Part shown: positions 8,521 through 16,786 of the stretch, piece after piece
How the letters are laid out: each line of letters opens with the position of its first letter
Position numbering within the stretch: the first letter of the stretch is position 1
Origin: JAHEKO01 sp965212505
GTDB lineage: Bacteria > Acidobacteriota > Thermoanaerobaculia > Multivoradales > JAHEKO01
Direction of reading: 5' to 3'
Length of the DNA stretch: 64,000 nt
NCBI GenBank assembly: GCA_965212505.1
Contig: OZ243123.1
Location: forward strand, 2,914,001 to 2,978,000
Notes under the pieces: model-generated
What the model was told of the DNA's origin: nothing
Seen by the model: only the letters and a program-made list of their open reading frames with translations
The model's database searches: none
Made by a program: the position numbers and the translations under genes

Positions 8521-10800
8521 CTACATCTTCGCCAGGTAGGCCGCGTCCGTCACGCTGTCGGCGCCACTGACCCAGAGATTCGAGCCGTCGAAGCTGATGC
8601 CCGTTGGAACGCTCGGCACGGGAAAGGCCCCGAGTTGAGCGCCATCGGAAGCTCGGAGCCGGTAGACCACCAGATCGACGAGGTCGAGGACCCAGATCGA
8701 CTCGCCGTCGAAGACCAGGTCGCGCGGCTGCTGACCGACGGGGAAGATATCGATGACGCTCGCGTCCGACGCGCGGATCTTGCGAACGTCGTTCTCGACG
8801 AAGTCCGACACCCAGACATGCTCCCCATCAAACGTGAGATCGAGAGGGAAGTCCCCTACCGGAACCGTGGCCAGGACACTGCCATCCGACGGATCGACCT
8901 TGACGACCATGTGATCCACCGGATCCGAGATCCAAAGAGACTCGCCATCCGACAGAAGGCCAGAGGCCACGGACGTCGGGGCGTAGAGGTCGAGAAGGCT
9001 GCCATCCGAGACGTCGACTCTAGCGATCTGACCCGTCGAGCCGTCGTTGGCCCACAGATGTGTGCCGTCGAAGGCCAGATTGATCGGATCGGTCACCACG
9101 GCAAACGACCCCACAATGACTCCGTCGCTCGCTCGAATCTTCACGAGCGTGTCCGAGGAGAACTCGGCGACCCAAACGTGCAAGCCATCGAAAGCGAGGC
9201 CCATCGGCTCCCCACCTGTCGAGACGACCTCCAAGATCGCGCCGTCGGAGGCTCGAATTTTCGTCACCTCGCCCGCACCACGCGAAGAGACCCAGATGTG
9301 ATCGCCATCGAAGAGCGACGTGGTGCCGCAGAAGAGCGCGGTGCAGTCGCTCAGAGGAATGGAGGAAAAACCAGCTGCGTACCAGCGGTTTAGAGCGACG
9401 TTCATCGGGTTGAGCCCGACCCCGGGAGGGCCGGTCGGGCCCTCTGGCCCAATCGCACCGTCTGGGCCCACGGGACCGACCGGGCCTTGGGGCCCTACCG
9501 GGCCCTGGGGCCCCTCGAGCCCGACTGGACCCTCGGGACCCTGCCCCCCCTGGGGACCTTCCGGACCGACAGGTCCCTGATCGCCAACCGGGCCATCAAG
9601 ACCTTGCACCCCGACCGGCCCCTCCGGACCAACCGGACCAGGATCTCCGGGCAGGCCCACCGCACCTGTTGGCCCCTGGGCACCCACCGGACCCTGGGCA
9701 CCTTGTGGACCTTCCGGACCTTGCGGACCTTCCGGACCGGCAGGGCCCTCCGGGCCGGAGGCCCCGTCGATGCCTTGCACGCCCTGCGGACCCTCTGGAC
9801 CCACCGGGCCTTCCGACCCCATTGGACCCTGCGGACCTCCCGGACCCACCGGGCCTTCGACACCCTGGGGACCTACCGGACCCTCGGGTCCGACAGCACC
9901 TACGGGACCCTCCGGACCGATGGGTCCCTGATCACCTGGCGCACCGTCCGGACCGACCGGGCCCTGGGGTCCCTCCAGGCCGATCGCACCCTGCGAACCT
10001 TGCGGACCTTGCGCTCCCTGCGGTCCCTCCGCACCGATCGGACCTTCCGCACCCTGAGGACCCTGGGGGCCCATCTGGCCATCTGCGCCACCCGGACCTG
10101 CTGGACCGTCCGGGCCAACCGGACCGACCGGGCCCTCGGGTCCTGCGGCACCATCTGCACCTACCGGACCTTCGGCACCGGTAGCGCCCGCAGGACCCAC
10201 CGGCCCCTCAGGACCGGCCGGCCCGTCCGGACCGGCAACGCCCTCGGGACCGATCGGCCCCTGCGGACCGAGCGGCCCCAGATCACCGGCCGGGCCTTCC
10301 GGACCGACCTGCGCGTAGCCGCGCACGAAGAGCTGCACCGAGGCACCCGCCCCGACCGACTCGACGAGGAAGTCCGGCGTGCAGGCTGCATTCGAACAGA
10401 GCTCGACGAGGACTTCACCGCTGATCATCGGGCCGGTATTGCGCAACTCGAAGAGCTGGTCTTCCGGTTCGCGAACGCCCTCAGGCCACGAGGCGAGCTC
10501 GCCGTCACCGCTCGGGTCGACGACGAAGTTCACGAGAATCGCCTCGGCCGAATCGGGCACGCCGCAGCCGGAGGCCGAACCGCCCTGGCCGGAGAGGTCC
10601 GTTGTCTCGCCACGAGCAGAGAGCCCGACCTCGACGTCGAGGGCCAAATTGAGATCAGCCAGGGTGCAGGGGGCCAACGGATACGAGATACGCCCGGCAC
10701 TCTGAGCGCGCACGCCCGCAGCTCCGACCGCTACGCACGCTACGAGGAGAGCCAACGTCGGGAAGAGACGAATCGTCCTGTTCATTTCGGTTCGTTGCAT
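8521..10800 (-). CDS. Secreted collagen-like / beta-propeller protein 3
   Basis: A 759-aa protein and third gene of a tandem paralogous set. Signal peptide residues 6-33 (LALLVACVAVGAAG). A head domain (about 35-163) has Cys45, Cys79, Cys135 and Cys140 and the shared motif ARGETTDLSGQGGS. An uninterrupted Gly-X-Y rod follows (residues 166-461), rich in GPxGPx, with Glu/Asp/Gln but no Lys or Arg. After a two-Cys linker, seven repeats of about 41 residues carry the FDGxHxWV signature and KIRASDG, suggesting a seven-bladed propeller. ATG 10800 is chosen for CAGGAG 8 nt upstream; it starts 19 nt after the preceding gene. Probably a secreted, trimeric, stalked binding protein. No membrane anchor or sorting signal is seen. 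Confidence 0.85.
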   Translation of the reverse strand: MQRTEMNRTIRLFPTLALLVACVAVGAAGVRAQSAGRISYPLAPCTLADLNLALDVEVGLSARGETTDLSGQGGSASGCGVPDSAEAILVNFVVDPSGDGELASWPEGVREPEDQLFELRNTGPMISGEVLVELCSNAACTPDFLVESVGAGASVQLFVRGYAQVGPEGPAGDLGPLGPQGPIGPEGVAGPDGPAGPEGPVGPAGATGAEGPVGADGAAGPEGPVGPVGPDGPAGPGGADGQMGPQGPQGAEGPIGAEGPQGAQGPQGSQGAIGLEGPQGPVGPDGAPGDQGPIGPEGPVGAVGPEGPVGPQGVEGPVGPGGPQGPMGSEGPVGPEGPQGVQGIDGASGPEGPAGPEGPQGPEGPQGAQGPVGAQGPTGAVGLPGDPGPVGPEGPVGVQGLDGPVGDQGPVGPEGPQGGQGPEGPVGLEGPQGPVGPQGPVGPVGPDGAIGPEGPTGPPGVGLNPMNVALNRWYAAGFSSIPLSDCTALFCGTTSLFDGDHIWVSSRGAGEVTKIRASDGAILEVVSTGGEPMGLAFDGLHVWVAEFSSDTLVKIRASDGVIVGSFAVVTDPINLAFDGTHLWANDGSTGQIARVDVSDGSLLDLYAPTSVASGLLSDGESLWISDPVDHMVVKVDPSDGSVLATVPVGDFPLDLTFDGEHVWVSDFVENDVRKIRASDASVIDIFPVGQQPRDLVFDGESIWVLDLVDLVVYRLRASDGAQLGAFPVPSVPTGISFDGSNLWVSGADSVTDAAYLAKM
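9418..10305 (-). repeat. Gly-X-Y collagen-like repeat region 3
   Basis: About 98 consecutive Gly-X-Y triplets coded on the minus strand, dominated by GPEGPV, GPQGPQ and GPVG units. At DNA level it is a degenerate 9-bp period (GG-C-C-rich), prone to slippage and recombination with the two sister arrays. No Lys or Arg codon occurs in the region. Confidence 0.9.
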
Positions 10801-10819
10801 GTCGTGTTCTCCTGCGGGC

Positions 10820-13075
10820 TTAGAGCTTGTTCAGGGAGCCTTCGAAGATGTTCGAGACCCAGATATTGGCGCCGTCAAAGGCGAGCGCGCGCGGCGAGGT
10901 GCCGACCGTGAAGGTGTCGAGGACGGACCCATCGAGGTTCAGCTTCGTGACCGACGTCCCGCTCTGATCCGATACCCAGATGTGTTCACCATCAAACGCG
11001 ACATCCGACAGGTTGCCGCCCACTGCCGAGACCCCCACGATGTTTCCGTCGAGGTCGATCTTCCCAACGTCACCACCCGAATTGAGGACCCAAAGGTACT
11101 CGCCATCAAACGCCAAGTGGCCTGGGCTGGCCCCGCCGACGAAGGTGCCGACCAAACCGCCGTCCACAGCGCGCAACTTCGTCAGCGTCGAGTCGTTCCC
11201 GTTGCTGACCCAAACGTGTTCACCGTCGAAAGCGATGCCATCGGCGAATGCACCTACGGGGAAGGCACCCACTACAGCACCGTCCAACGGACGGACCTTG
11301 ACCACCGACTCGTCGATCTGATCCACAGCCCACAGGTGCTCGCCGTCGAACGAGAGCTGAACCGGGCCGGTAGAGACGGCGAAGGTGCCAAGGACAGCAC
11401 CATCGGAGCTCCTCAGCTTCGTCAAGGAGCCGGCGAACCGATTCGACGTCCAGATGTGTAGGCCGTCGAACGCGAGGTGAGACGGCTGCTCCGGAGTGGT
11501 GAACGTCCCGAGGATCTCGCCATCGGAGGCCCGGATCTTCGTGACCGAGAAGTCCGCATTGTTCGCGGTCCAGACGTGCTTCCCGTCGAACAGAATGTCG
11601 GTGGTCGTGCACGAAAAGGTACATTCGCCACTGAAATCGAAACTGGTGGCGATGTTGGCCTCGTACCACCGAAGCAGCGCAACGCGGCGACGATTCACCC
11701 CCCCGTCACCCGCAGGCCCCGGTGGACCCTGCGGGCCGTCTGGACCCGCTTGGCCGATCGAGCCCTCGATCCCAGGCGGGCCCTCCGGGCCTTCTGGACC
11801 TTGGTTGCCCTGTGGACCCTGATCCCCATCCGGACCCACAGGACCGGCGGGGCCCTCGAGACCCGCCGGACCCTGGGGACCTTGCGGACCGTCGATGCCG
11901 GCCGAGCCCTGCAGTCCTGGCGGTCCGGGTACTCCCTGAGGACCTTGCGGACCCTCTGCACCAACAGGACCTTGCGGACCGTCGGCGCCGACAGGACCCA
12001 CCGGGCCCTCATCGCCGACCGGCCCCTCGGGACCCTGTGGCCCCTGGTCGCCTGCGGCGCCCTGCGGACCTTGTGGACCGGCTGGGCCATCCGGCCCCGC
12101 CGGACCCTGAACACCCACAGGGCCCTCCGGACCGACAACTCCTGGTTCCCCCTGCGGGCCTTCTGGGCCAGCTGGTCCTTGGAGGCCGGTATCACCCAGT
12201 AGACCCTGAGGGCCAGCCGGGCCCGGTAGACCGGCGGCGCCTTCGGGGCCGACCGGACCGTCAGAGCCCTGCGGCCCTTCCGGACCGACGGGACCGTCGA
12301 GACCCACCGGGCCGATAGGACCGGCATCACCCACCGGACCGACCGGACCCTCCGGACCGGCCGGACCGTCGTCTCCAGCCGGACCTTGAGGACCGGCGGC
12401 ACCCTGTGGGCCGACCGGACCTTGCGCGCCCTGCGGACCCTCGATCCCCGCCGAACCCTGGGGGCCGTCCGGACCCTGAGTTCCTTCGAGACCGATCAGC
12501 CCCTCGGAACCGACTACACCCTCGGGACCTTGCGGACCCTGCGGGCCGGCGGGGCCTTGCGGACCCTGGGGTCCCTGCGGCGCTTCCGGACCCGCCATCT
12601 CGTAGCCGCGCACGAAGATCCGAATCCGTGCCGACGCCCCGAGCGTAGCAACGCGAAAGTCTCGCGAGCAGGTACCGGAGCAGAGCTCGAGCACGAGTTC
12701 GTTGCTCAACGAGGGAGCGCTGCCGTCGTAGTCGAAGACGACGCTCTCCGCGCTGCTCGGGCCCTGCGGCCAGGAACGAACCTCTCCCGCTCCAGACGGG
12801 CGCACGATCATGTTGACGACGATCGCCTCAGCGTCCTCGGGGATGCCGCAGCCATTCGGCGAACCGCCCTGGTTCGACAGGTCCTGCGTTTCACCGCGAA
12901 CGAGCAGACTCCGGATCCGGTTGGCCGGCCACGTCGAGTCGGCGACTCGGCAGGGCTCGACCGGATGGTGTACGCGGCCGACGGTGGTGCCGGCAGCATG
13001 GGATGGAGCCGGGGCGCTCAGCGCCGCTGCGAGGACTCCAGCAGTCAAGGGGAGAACGAGACTCTTGATTGTCAT
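10820..13075 (-). CDS. Secreted collagen-like / beta-propeller protein 2
   Basis: A 751-aa protein, middle member of the tandem set. Signal peptide MTIKSLVLPLTAGVLAAAL to SHA. Head domain about residues 32-160 has Cys42, Cys76, Cys132 and Cys136 at positions matching its paralogues, with VRGETQDLSNQGGS. The Gly-X-Y rod spans residues 162-459 with a single early irregularity (GPEAPQ) and no Lys or Arg. A Cys pair (ECTFSC) precedes seven propeller repeats with FDGEHxWV and VTKIRASDGEIL-like cores. Start ATG 13075 has AGGAG 11 nt upstream, 18 nt after the preceding gene's stop: an operon. Predicted exported and trimeric through the rod; ligand unknown. Confidence 0.85.
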   Translation of the reverse strand: MTIKSLVLPLTAGVLAAALSAPAPSHAAGTTVGRVHHPVEPCRVADSTWPANRIRSLLVRGETQDLSNQGGSPNGCGIPEDAEAIVVNMIVRPSGAGEVRSWPQGPSSAESVVFDYDGSAPSLSNELVLELCSGTCSRDFRVATLGASARIRIFVRGYEMAGPEAPQGPQGPQGPAGPQGPQGPEGVVGSEGLIGLEGTQGPDGPQGSAGIEGPQGAQGPVGPQGAAGPQGPAGDDGPAGPEGPVGPVGDAGPIGPVGLDGPVGPEGPQGSDGPVGPEGAAGLPGPAGPQGLLGDTGLQGPAGPEGPQGEPGVVGPEGPVGVQGPAGPDGPAGPQGPQGAAGDQGPQGPEGPVGDEGPVGPVGADGPQGPVGAEGPQGPQGVPGPPGLQGSAGIDGPQGPQGPAGLEGPAGPVGPDGDQGPQGNQGPEGPEGPPGIEGSIGQAGPDGPQGPPGPAGDGGVNRRRVALLRWYEANIATSFDFSGECTFSCTTTDILFDGKHVWTANNADFSVTKIRASDGEILGTFTTPEQPSHLAFDGLHIWTSNRFAGSLTKLRSSDGAVLGTFAVSTGPVQLSFDGEHLWAVDQIDESVVKVRPLDGAVVGAFPVGAFADGIAFDGEHVWVSNGNDSTLTKLRAVDGGLVGTFVGGASPGHLAFDGEYLWVLNSGGDVGKIDLDGNIVGVSAVGGNLSDVAFDGEHIWVSDQSGTSVTKLNLDGSVLDTFTVGTSPRALAFDGANIWVSNIFEGSLNKL
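11699..12592 (-). repeat. Gly-X-Y collagen-like repeat region 2
   Basis: About 99 triplets coded on the minus strand, with GPQGPQ and GPAGPQ the most frequent neighbours. The composition is acidic to neutral, without Lys or Arg. The length is nearly identical to the sister rods although the order of triplets differs. Confidence 0.9.
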
Positions 13076-13093
13076 GGCCTGGTCATCTCCTGA

Positions 13094-15364
13094 TTAGTAC
13101 TTGTAGAGGGTTCGAAGGTCCCAGGAAGCCACCCAGACGTTCGCGCCGTCGAAGGCCACGTCCTCGGGGGTTCCCAGCGGGAAGCTGGTCTCGAGGATGG
13201 TCAGGTCGCTCGGTCGTATCCGATAGACCCGTCGCTGATCCGACGTCACCCAGATGTTCTCGCCATCGAAGGCGACCTCCACTGGATTGCTGAGGGGGAG
13301 TGATCCGACCACGGCGCCGTCGGACTCGCGCACCTTGGTCACCACGTCGTCCGAGATGTTGACTACCCAGAAGTGCTCACCATCGAAGGCGAGGGCGACG
13401 GGCAGCGAGCCACCGGTGGGATATGTCGCGACCACACTGCCATCGGCAATCAGCACCTTGGAAAGGGTGGAGTCGCTGAAGTTCGCCGACCAGATGTGGT
13501 CTCCGACCGCCACCAGGGAGTAGGGCGTGGTACCGACCGGGAACGTCCCTTCGATGGTGTCGGTCGCGACTCGGATCTTCGTCAGAGTGCTATCGCCCCG
13601 GTTCGCGACCCAGACATGCTCTCCGTCGAACGCCATCGCCTCCGGCAAGAAGCCGGTCGGAAAGGTGCCCTGGATCGAACCGTCCGAAGCGCGCACCTTC
13701 GATACCGAGTCGACCAGCTGCCGAGTGACCCAGATGTACTGACCGTCGAAGACCAGGTGAGACGGCTGGTCGGGTAGAAGCACCTCGAAGAGAACCGCGC
13801 CATCCGACGCACGGATCTTGAAGATAGAGGCGTCGTTGCGACTGGTCGCCCAGATGTGATCGCCGTCGAACGTCAACTCCATTGGGCAGTTCCCCGAACA
13901 GGCCAGTTCGAGCGAGGCCGCCTCGTTGGAGCCGTACCAGCGCCCCTGGGCGATCGTTTCGGGATTCAGGTCGATGCCCTCCTCGCCCGGCGGGCCGACC
14001 GTCCCCTGTGGGCCCTCGGGCCCATCTGGGCCAGCCGGACCGTCCACGCCGTCCGGACCTTGGGGACCGTCCGGACCTGCTGGTCCTTCCAAGCCCTGAA
14101 GTCCCACCGGACCCTCCAGACCCACCGGACCCTGAGGGCCGGCATTCCCCTCCGGACCCTGCGGACCCTGGGAACCCTCCGGACCCATGGGGCCTTGATC
14201 TCCCTGGGCACCCTCGGCGCCTACCAGACCCGCATCGCCCTCCGGGCCGCTCGGCCCGACGGGGCCCTCTAGACCTGGGACGCCTTGTGGACCGACCGGA
14301 CCAGCGGGGCCATCCACTCCAGGGTCTCCGACCGGGCCGTCTGGACCGACGGGACCGACCGGGCCCTCGGGGCCTTGAGCCCCCTCGGGACCAACCGAGC
14401 CCTGGGGGCCGTCCGGACCCTGGGCACCTGCGGGGCCCTCGGCGCCCTGCGCACCTGTCGGGCCCTGCGGACCGACGGGACCCTCGGGACCGGTCGCACC
14501 TTGCGGGCCCTGGAGGCCTGTGGGACCCACCGGGCCCTCCTGCCCGGCCTCCCCCTGCAGACCGGCGGGGCCCTGTGGACCCTCCGCACCGGCAGCTCCC
14601 TGGGGACCCTCCAGGCCAACTGGACCTTGAGCCCCGGTCGCCCCCTGTGGGCCCTCGAGGCCTTGTGGGCCGGCCGGGCCGGTGGGGCCCTCCGGCCCTT
14701 CGGCGCCCTGCGGACCCGCAGGTCCCTCGGCACCGACCGGCCCCTCAGCCCCTTGTGGCCCCTGCGGACCCTGAGCGCCCACCGGGCCCTGCGGTCCTTC
14801 GAAGCCGACAGGACCCGTCGGGCCTGCGGGACCCTCGGGACCAACCGGACCGGTCAACCCAGGCGCCACATAGCCACGCACATACAGCGTGAGATCGGCC
14901 GGCGTCCCGGTGCTCTTGACCAGGAGGTCCGCCGCGCAACCTTCCGCGGTACACAGCTCTACCGTGAGCTCGTTCGCAACCGCTCGGCCGCCAGGTAACT
15001 CGAGGATCAGGTCATCCGGCGTCTCAGAACCTTCGCGCCAGAGGAAGAGCCGCCCGTTGGAACCGGTCGACTCGACGAGCACCGCCAGCCGCACGAGCTG
15101 AGCCGTCGCCGGAATGCCGCAACCGGTCGCCGAGCCTCCCTGCCCCGAGAGATCTGTGGTCTCGCCGCGCGCCAGCAGCGGCTCGTCCTGACCCGACGTC
15201 AGGCTGAGTTCGGCGAGTCGACAGGGGGCAACTTCGAACCCGACGAGCGGGTCGAGCCCCGCTTCGGCGGATCGCCCCTGCGCGACCGCGGGTGAAAGGC
15301 TGAGGAGAAGAGGAACAAGACAGACGGCCAATCGGCCAAGACACAGATACGCCTTCGCTACCAC
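13094..15364 (-). CDS. Secreted collagen-like / beta-propeller protein 1
   Basis: A 756-aa protein, first gene of the minus-strand block. GTG start at 15364 with a strong AAGGAGG about 9 nt upstream. Signal peptide LAVCLVPLLLSLSPAVAQ. Head domain (about residues 40-165) with Cys48, Cys82, Cys138 and Cys143 and LLARGETTDLSGQGGS, nearly identical to protein 3 here. Gly-X-Y rod residues 169-463 without Lys or Arg. Linker with ACSGNC, then seven FDGxHxWV repeats; the fourth is degenerate (VAVGDHIWS). Its N-terminal and propeller cores resemble both neighbours, so the set arose by tandem duplication. Likely periplasmic or extracellular. I do not recognise a named family for the head domain. Confidence 0.85.
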   Translation of the reverse strand: MVAKAYLCLGRLAVCLVPLLLSLSPAVAQGRSAEAGLDPLVGFEVAPCRLAELSLTSGQDEPLLARGETTDLSGQGGSATGCGIPATAQLVRLAVLVESTGSNGRLFLWREGSETPDDLILELPGGRAVANELTVELCTAEGCAADLLVKSTGTPADLTLYVRGYVAPGLTGPVGPEGPAGPTGPVGFEGPQGPVGAQGPQGPQGAEGPVGAEGPAGPQGAEGPEGPTGPAGPQGLEGPQGATGAQGPVGLEGPQGAAGAEGPQGPAGLQGEAGQEGPVGPTGLQGPQGATGPEGPVGPQGPTGAQGAEGPAGAQGPDGPQGSVGPEGAQGPEGPVGPVGPDGPVGDPGVDGPAGPVGPQGVPGLEGPVGPSGPEGDAGLVGAEGAQGDQGPMGPEGSQGPQGPEGNAGPQGPVGLEGPVGLQGLEGPAGPDGPQGPDGVDGPAGPDGPEGPQGTVGPPGEEGIDLNPETIAQGRWYGSNEAASLELACSGNCPMELTFDGDHIWATSRNDASIFKIRASDGAVLFEVLLPDQPSHLVFDGQYIWVTRQLVDSVSKVRASDGSIQGTFPTGFLPEAMAFDGEHVWVANRGDSTLTKIRVATDTIEGTFPVGTTPYSLVAVGDHIWSANFSDSTLSKVLIADGSVVATYPTGGSLPVALAFDGEHFWVVNISDDVVTKVRESDGAVVGSLPLSNPVEVAFDGENIWVTSDQRRVYRIRPSDLTILETSFPLGTPEDVAFDGANVWVASWDLRTLYKY
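13976..14860 (-). repeat. Gly-X-Y collagen-like repeat region 1
   Basis: About 98 triplets on the minus strand, ending GTVGPPGEEG. Ala- and Gln-containing triplets (GAQ, GPQ, GAE) are more frequent than in the other two arrays. No Lys or Arg is coded. Confidence 0.9.
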
Positions 15365-15763
15365 CGTGGCACCCTCCTTCGGAAGCTCGATACGACTCGC
15401 TGGTTTTCTAGAGGCGAGGCCACAGGCCTCACATCCAGCGGACGACTCTCTGTCTTGGACGGACGGACCGTGGCCTTTTCAAACGCCGGGATCGGGGCCT
15501 CACGGCCTCTTCACCGAGCGCGCGGTCACTTCTCCGCCCCCCTCTAGTCCAAAAATCAGATTACAAACACATTACCACGCGGGCAACCTCCACACGAGCG
15601 ACCCCCTGGGGGCGACGGCGGTTGTCAGGTCGTCAAGACGCAAGCAGGCCGCTCGTACGCCTCGAGCGGCAGACGCGAACGGGCCTGCGGCGCTCTCGCA
15701 CGGCAGGGAGGGGCGGGCCGCCAGCGGCCCAATCATCCACCTTTGAAGTCGTCGACGACGCGC
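15365..15763. other. Intergenic region between rpmG and the collagen-like operon
   Basis: A 399-bp stretch without a credible gene. It must hold the promoter of the collagen-like operon, but I find no convincing -35/-10 pair. At 15715-15730 a GGGCCG-CCAG-CGGCCC hairpin could terminate rpmG transcription, though no U-tract follows. Short open frames here lack ribosome-binding sites and family features. Confidence 0.4.
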
Positions 15764-15919
15764 TTAGCGCATCTTCTCTTCGACGAACTCGACGTGCTTC
15801 CGAATCTTCGGGTCGTACTTCTTGAGCGTCAGCTTGCCCGTGGATTGGCGCTTGTTCTTGGTGGTGACGTAGAAGTAGCCGGTTCCAGCACTGGAAACGA
15901 GCTTGATCTTTTCGCGCAT
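15764..15919 (-). CDS. rpmG: 50S ribosomal protein L33
   Basis: A 51-codon gene coding MREKIKLVSSAGTGYFYVTT and ending FVEEKMR. It is the large-subunit protein L33, about the usual 50-55 aa. It has no cysteines, so it is the zinc-independent (C-minus) form. GAAGGA lies about 9 nt before the ATG. It follows tRNA-Val and tRNA-Asp on the same strand, 45 nt after the tRNA-Asp 3' end, and is probably co-transcribed from the promoter at 16217-16245. Strong codon adaptation (AAG, CGC, GTC) fits a highly expressed gene. Confidence 0.95.
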   Translation of the reverse strand: MREKIKLVSSAGTGYFYVTTKNKRQSTGKLTLKKYDPKIRKHVEFVEEKMR

Positions 15920-15964
15920 CAGGACTGTCCTTCGGAAGCGTTGCCGCGAGAATGTCTAGGTTAT

Positions 15965-16041
15965 TGGCGGGATCGACGGGATTTGAACCCGCGACCTCCG
16001 GCTTGACAGGCCGGCGTTCTAACCAGCTGAACTACGACCCC
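15965..16041 (-). tRNA. tRNA-Asp (GTC)
   Basis: A 77-nt cloverleaf including encoded CCA. Acceptor arms GGGGTCG and CGATCCC pair, with discriminator G. The anticodon loop CTGTCAA gives GTC. The T arm is GCGGGTTCAAATCCCGT. It lies 43 nt downstream of tRNA-Val on the same strand. Confidence 0.97.
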
Positions 16042-16084
16042 GCACGAACCTATAGTTTAACCCGGCTTCGAGACTCTCCGCGAG

Positions 16085-16161
16085 TGGTGGGAGGTGAGGG
16101 ACTCGAACCCCCGACCCCCTGCGTGTAAAGCAGATGCTCTAACCAACTGAGCTAACCTCCC
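16085..16161 (-). tRNA. tRNA-Val (TAC)
   Basis: A 77-nt cloverleaf with encoded CCA. Acceptor GGGAGGT pairs with ACCTCCC. The anticodon loop TTTACAC gives TAC. The T arm is CGGGGGTTCGAGTCCCTC. It is the first gene after the promoter at 16217-16245; a CCCTCT/AGAGGG stem in the leader precedes it. Confidence 0.97.
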
Positions 16162-16216
16162 TTGCGATTCCCTCTCGGGAACCGCGGACGCGCAGAGGGC
16201 CCGCCGGAGCCGATAG

Positions 16217-16245
16217 ATACTACGGATTGGGATGGGTGAAGTCAA
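16217..16245 (-). promoter_or_regulatory. Sigma-70-type promoter of tRNA-Val/tRNA-Asp/rpmG
   Basis: On the minus strand TTGACT (16240-16245) and TAGTAT (16217-16222) are separated by exactly 17 nt, a near-consensus housekeeping promoter. Transcription would begin about 45-50 nt before tRNA-Val. It is the clearest complete promoter in the window. Confidence 0.75.
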
Positions 16246-16730
16246 TGGAGCCGAGACGTGTCGGCGATCGCTCCTTTGGCGAGCATCTCGACCGGGGCCG
16301 CGCCTGGGGGACGGAGCAACACTGCGCGCGGTGCAGTGGCTCCGTGCTCGGATACTCCGCCCTGACGGCGCTCCCTCCGAGGCCTACGCTCGACCAGCCC
16401 TCCGAGGCCACGGGCGCCTCTCCATGGGCACCAGGGTTCCGCCAACCTGACGGAGGTCTGGCTAGGAGCGCCCGTCCAGGCCGGAATGACCGAGCACGGA
16501 GCGACTGCACCGCGCGCAGTGTCTATTGCGACCCGGGGCGCGTGTCAGCTGGCCAACCGTCAGAGACCGCTGCCCGTAGTGGGCAGAACTCCAGGCAGCC
16601 AAGGACGGAGTTTCCGACCACCGAGCGACTGGGCCGCTCGCAGCGACGGAACTCCGGGTTCCGAGACGAGGGCCGGCAAGGAAGCCTCCGCGGGCCTCAG
16701 CGCCTCCCAGGATTCATGAGAGAATCCCGC
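16246..16730. other. Structured intergenic region, possible non-coding RNA or repeat element
   Basis: About 485 bp without a credible protein gene, between the tRNA promoter and superoxide dismutase. It is packed with dyads: a 32-bp near-perfect inverted repeat (separate entry), CTGCCC-GTAGT-GGGCAG (16570-16586), CGAGCG-N7-CGCTCG (16622-16640) and GGATTC-ATGAGA-GAATCC (16710-16727). A 12-bp direct repeat, CCCTCCGAGGCC, occurs at 16373 and 16398. Reading frames through it have unlike compositions and no start signals. It could be a structured RNA or a decayed mobile or repeat element; neither is proven. Confidence 0.4.
16320..16521. repeat. Long inverted repeat, 32-bp arms (31/32 match)
   Basis: The left arm at 16320-16351 starts CACTGCGCGCGGTGCAGT and continues to GTGCTCGG. 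The right arm at 16490-16521 is its reverse complement with one mismatch. The arms enclose 138 bp whose outer parts (about 35 nt next to each arm) also pair imperfectly, giving a potential 202-nt hairpin with about 60-bp arms. Confidence 0.8.
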
Positions 16731-16786
16731 CTGCACCAAAACGCACTCACCATCGAAAACTCAGGAAAGACAGGAGCTTTCATTCG

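Noticed and set aside
9487..10911. Long plus-strand reading frames rich in Arg-Thr-Leu opposite the collagen arrays, also at 11477-12202 and 13856-14998
   Set aside because: They are antisense shadows of the GPxGPx repeats, with no start signals and no sensible protein composition.
16057..16245. Minus-strand small frame containing LAQLVRASALHAGGRGFESL
   Set aside because: Classic translation artefact of a tRNA gene, here tRNA-Val.
16320..16521. 6S RNA, RNase P RNA or tmRNA
   Set aside because: The size suits 6S RNA, but the outer stem is nearly perfect without the usual open bubble. RNase P and tmRNA hallmark sequences were not found on either strand.
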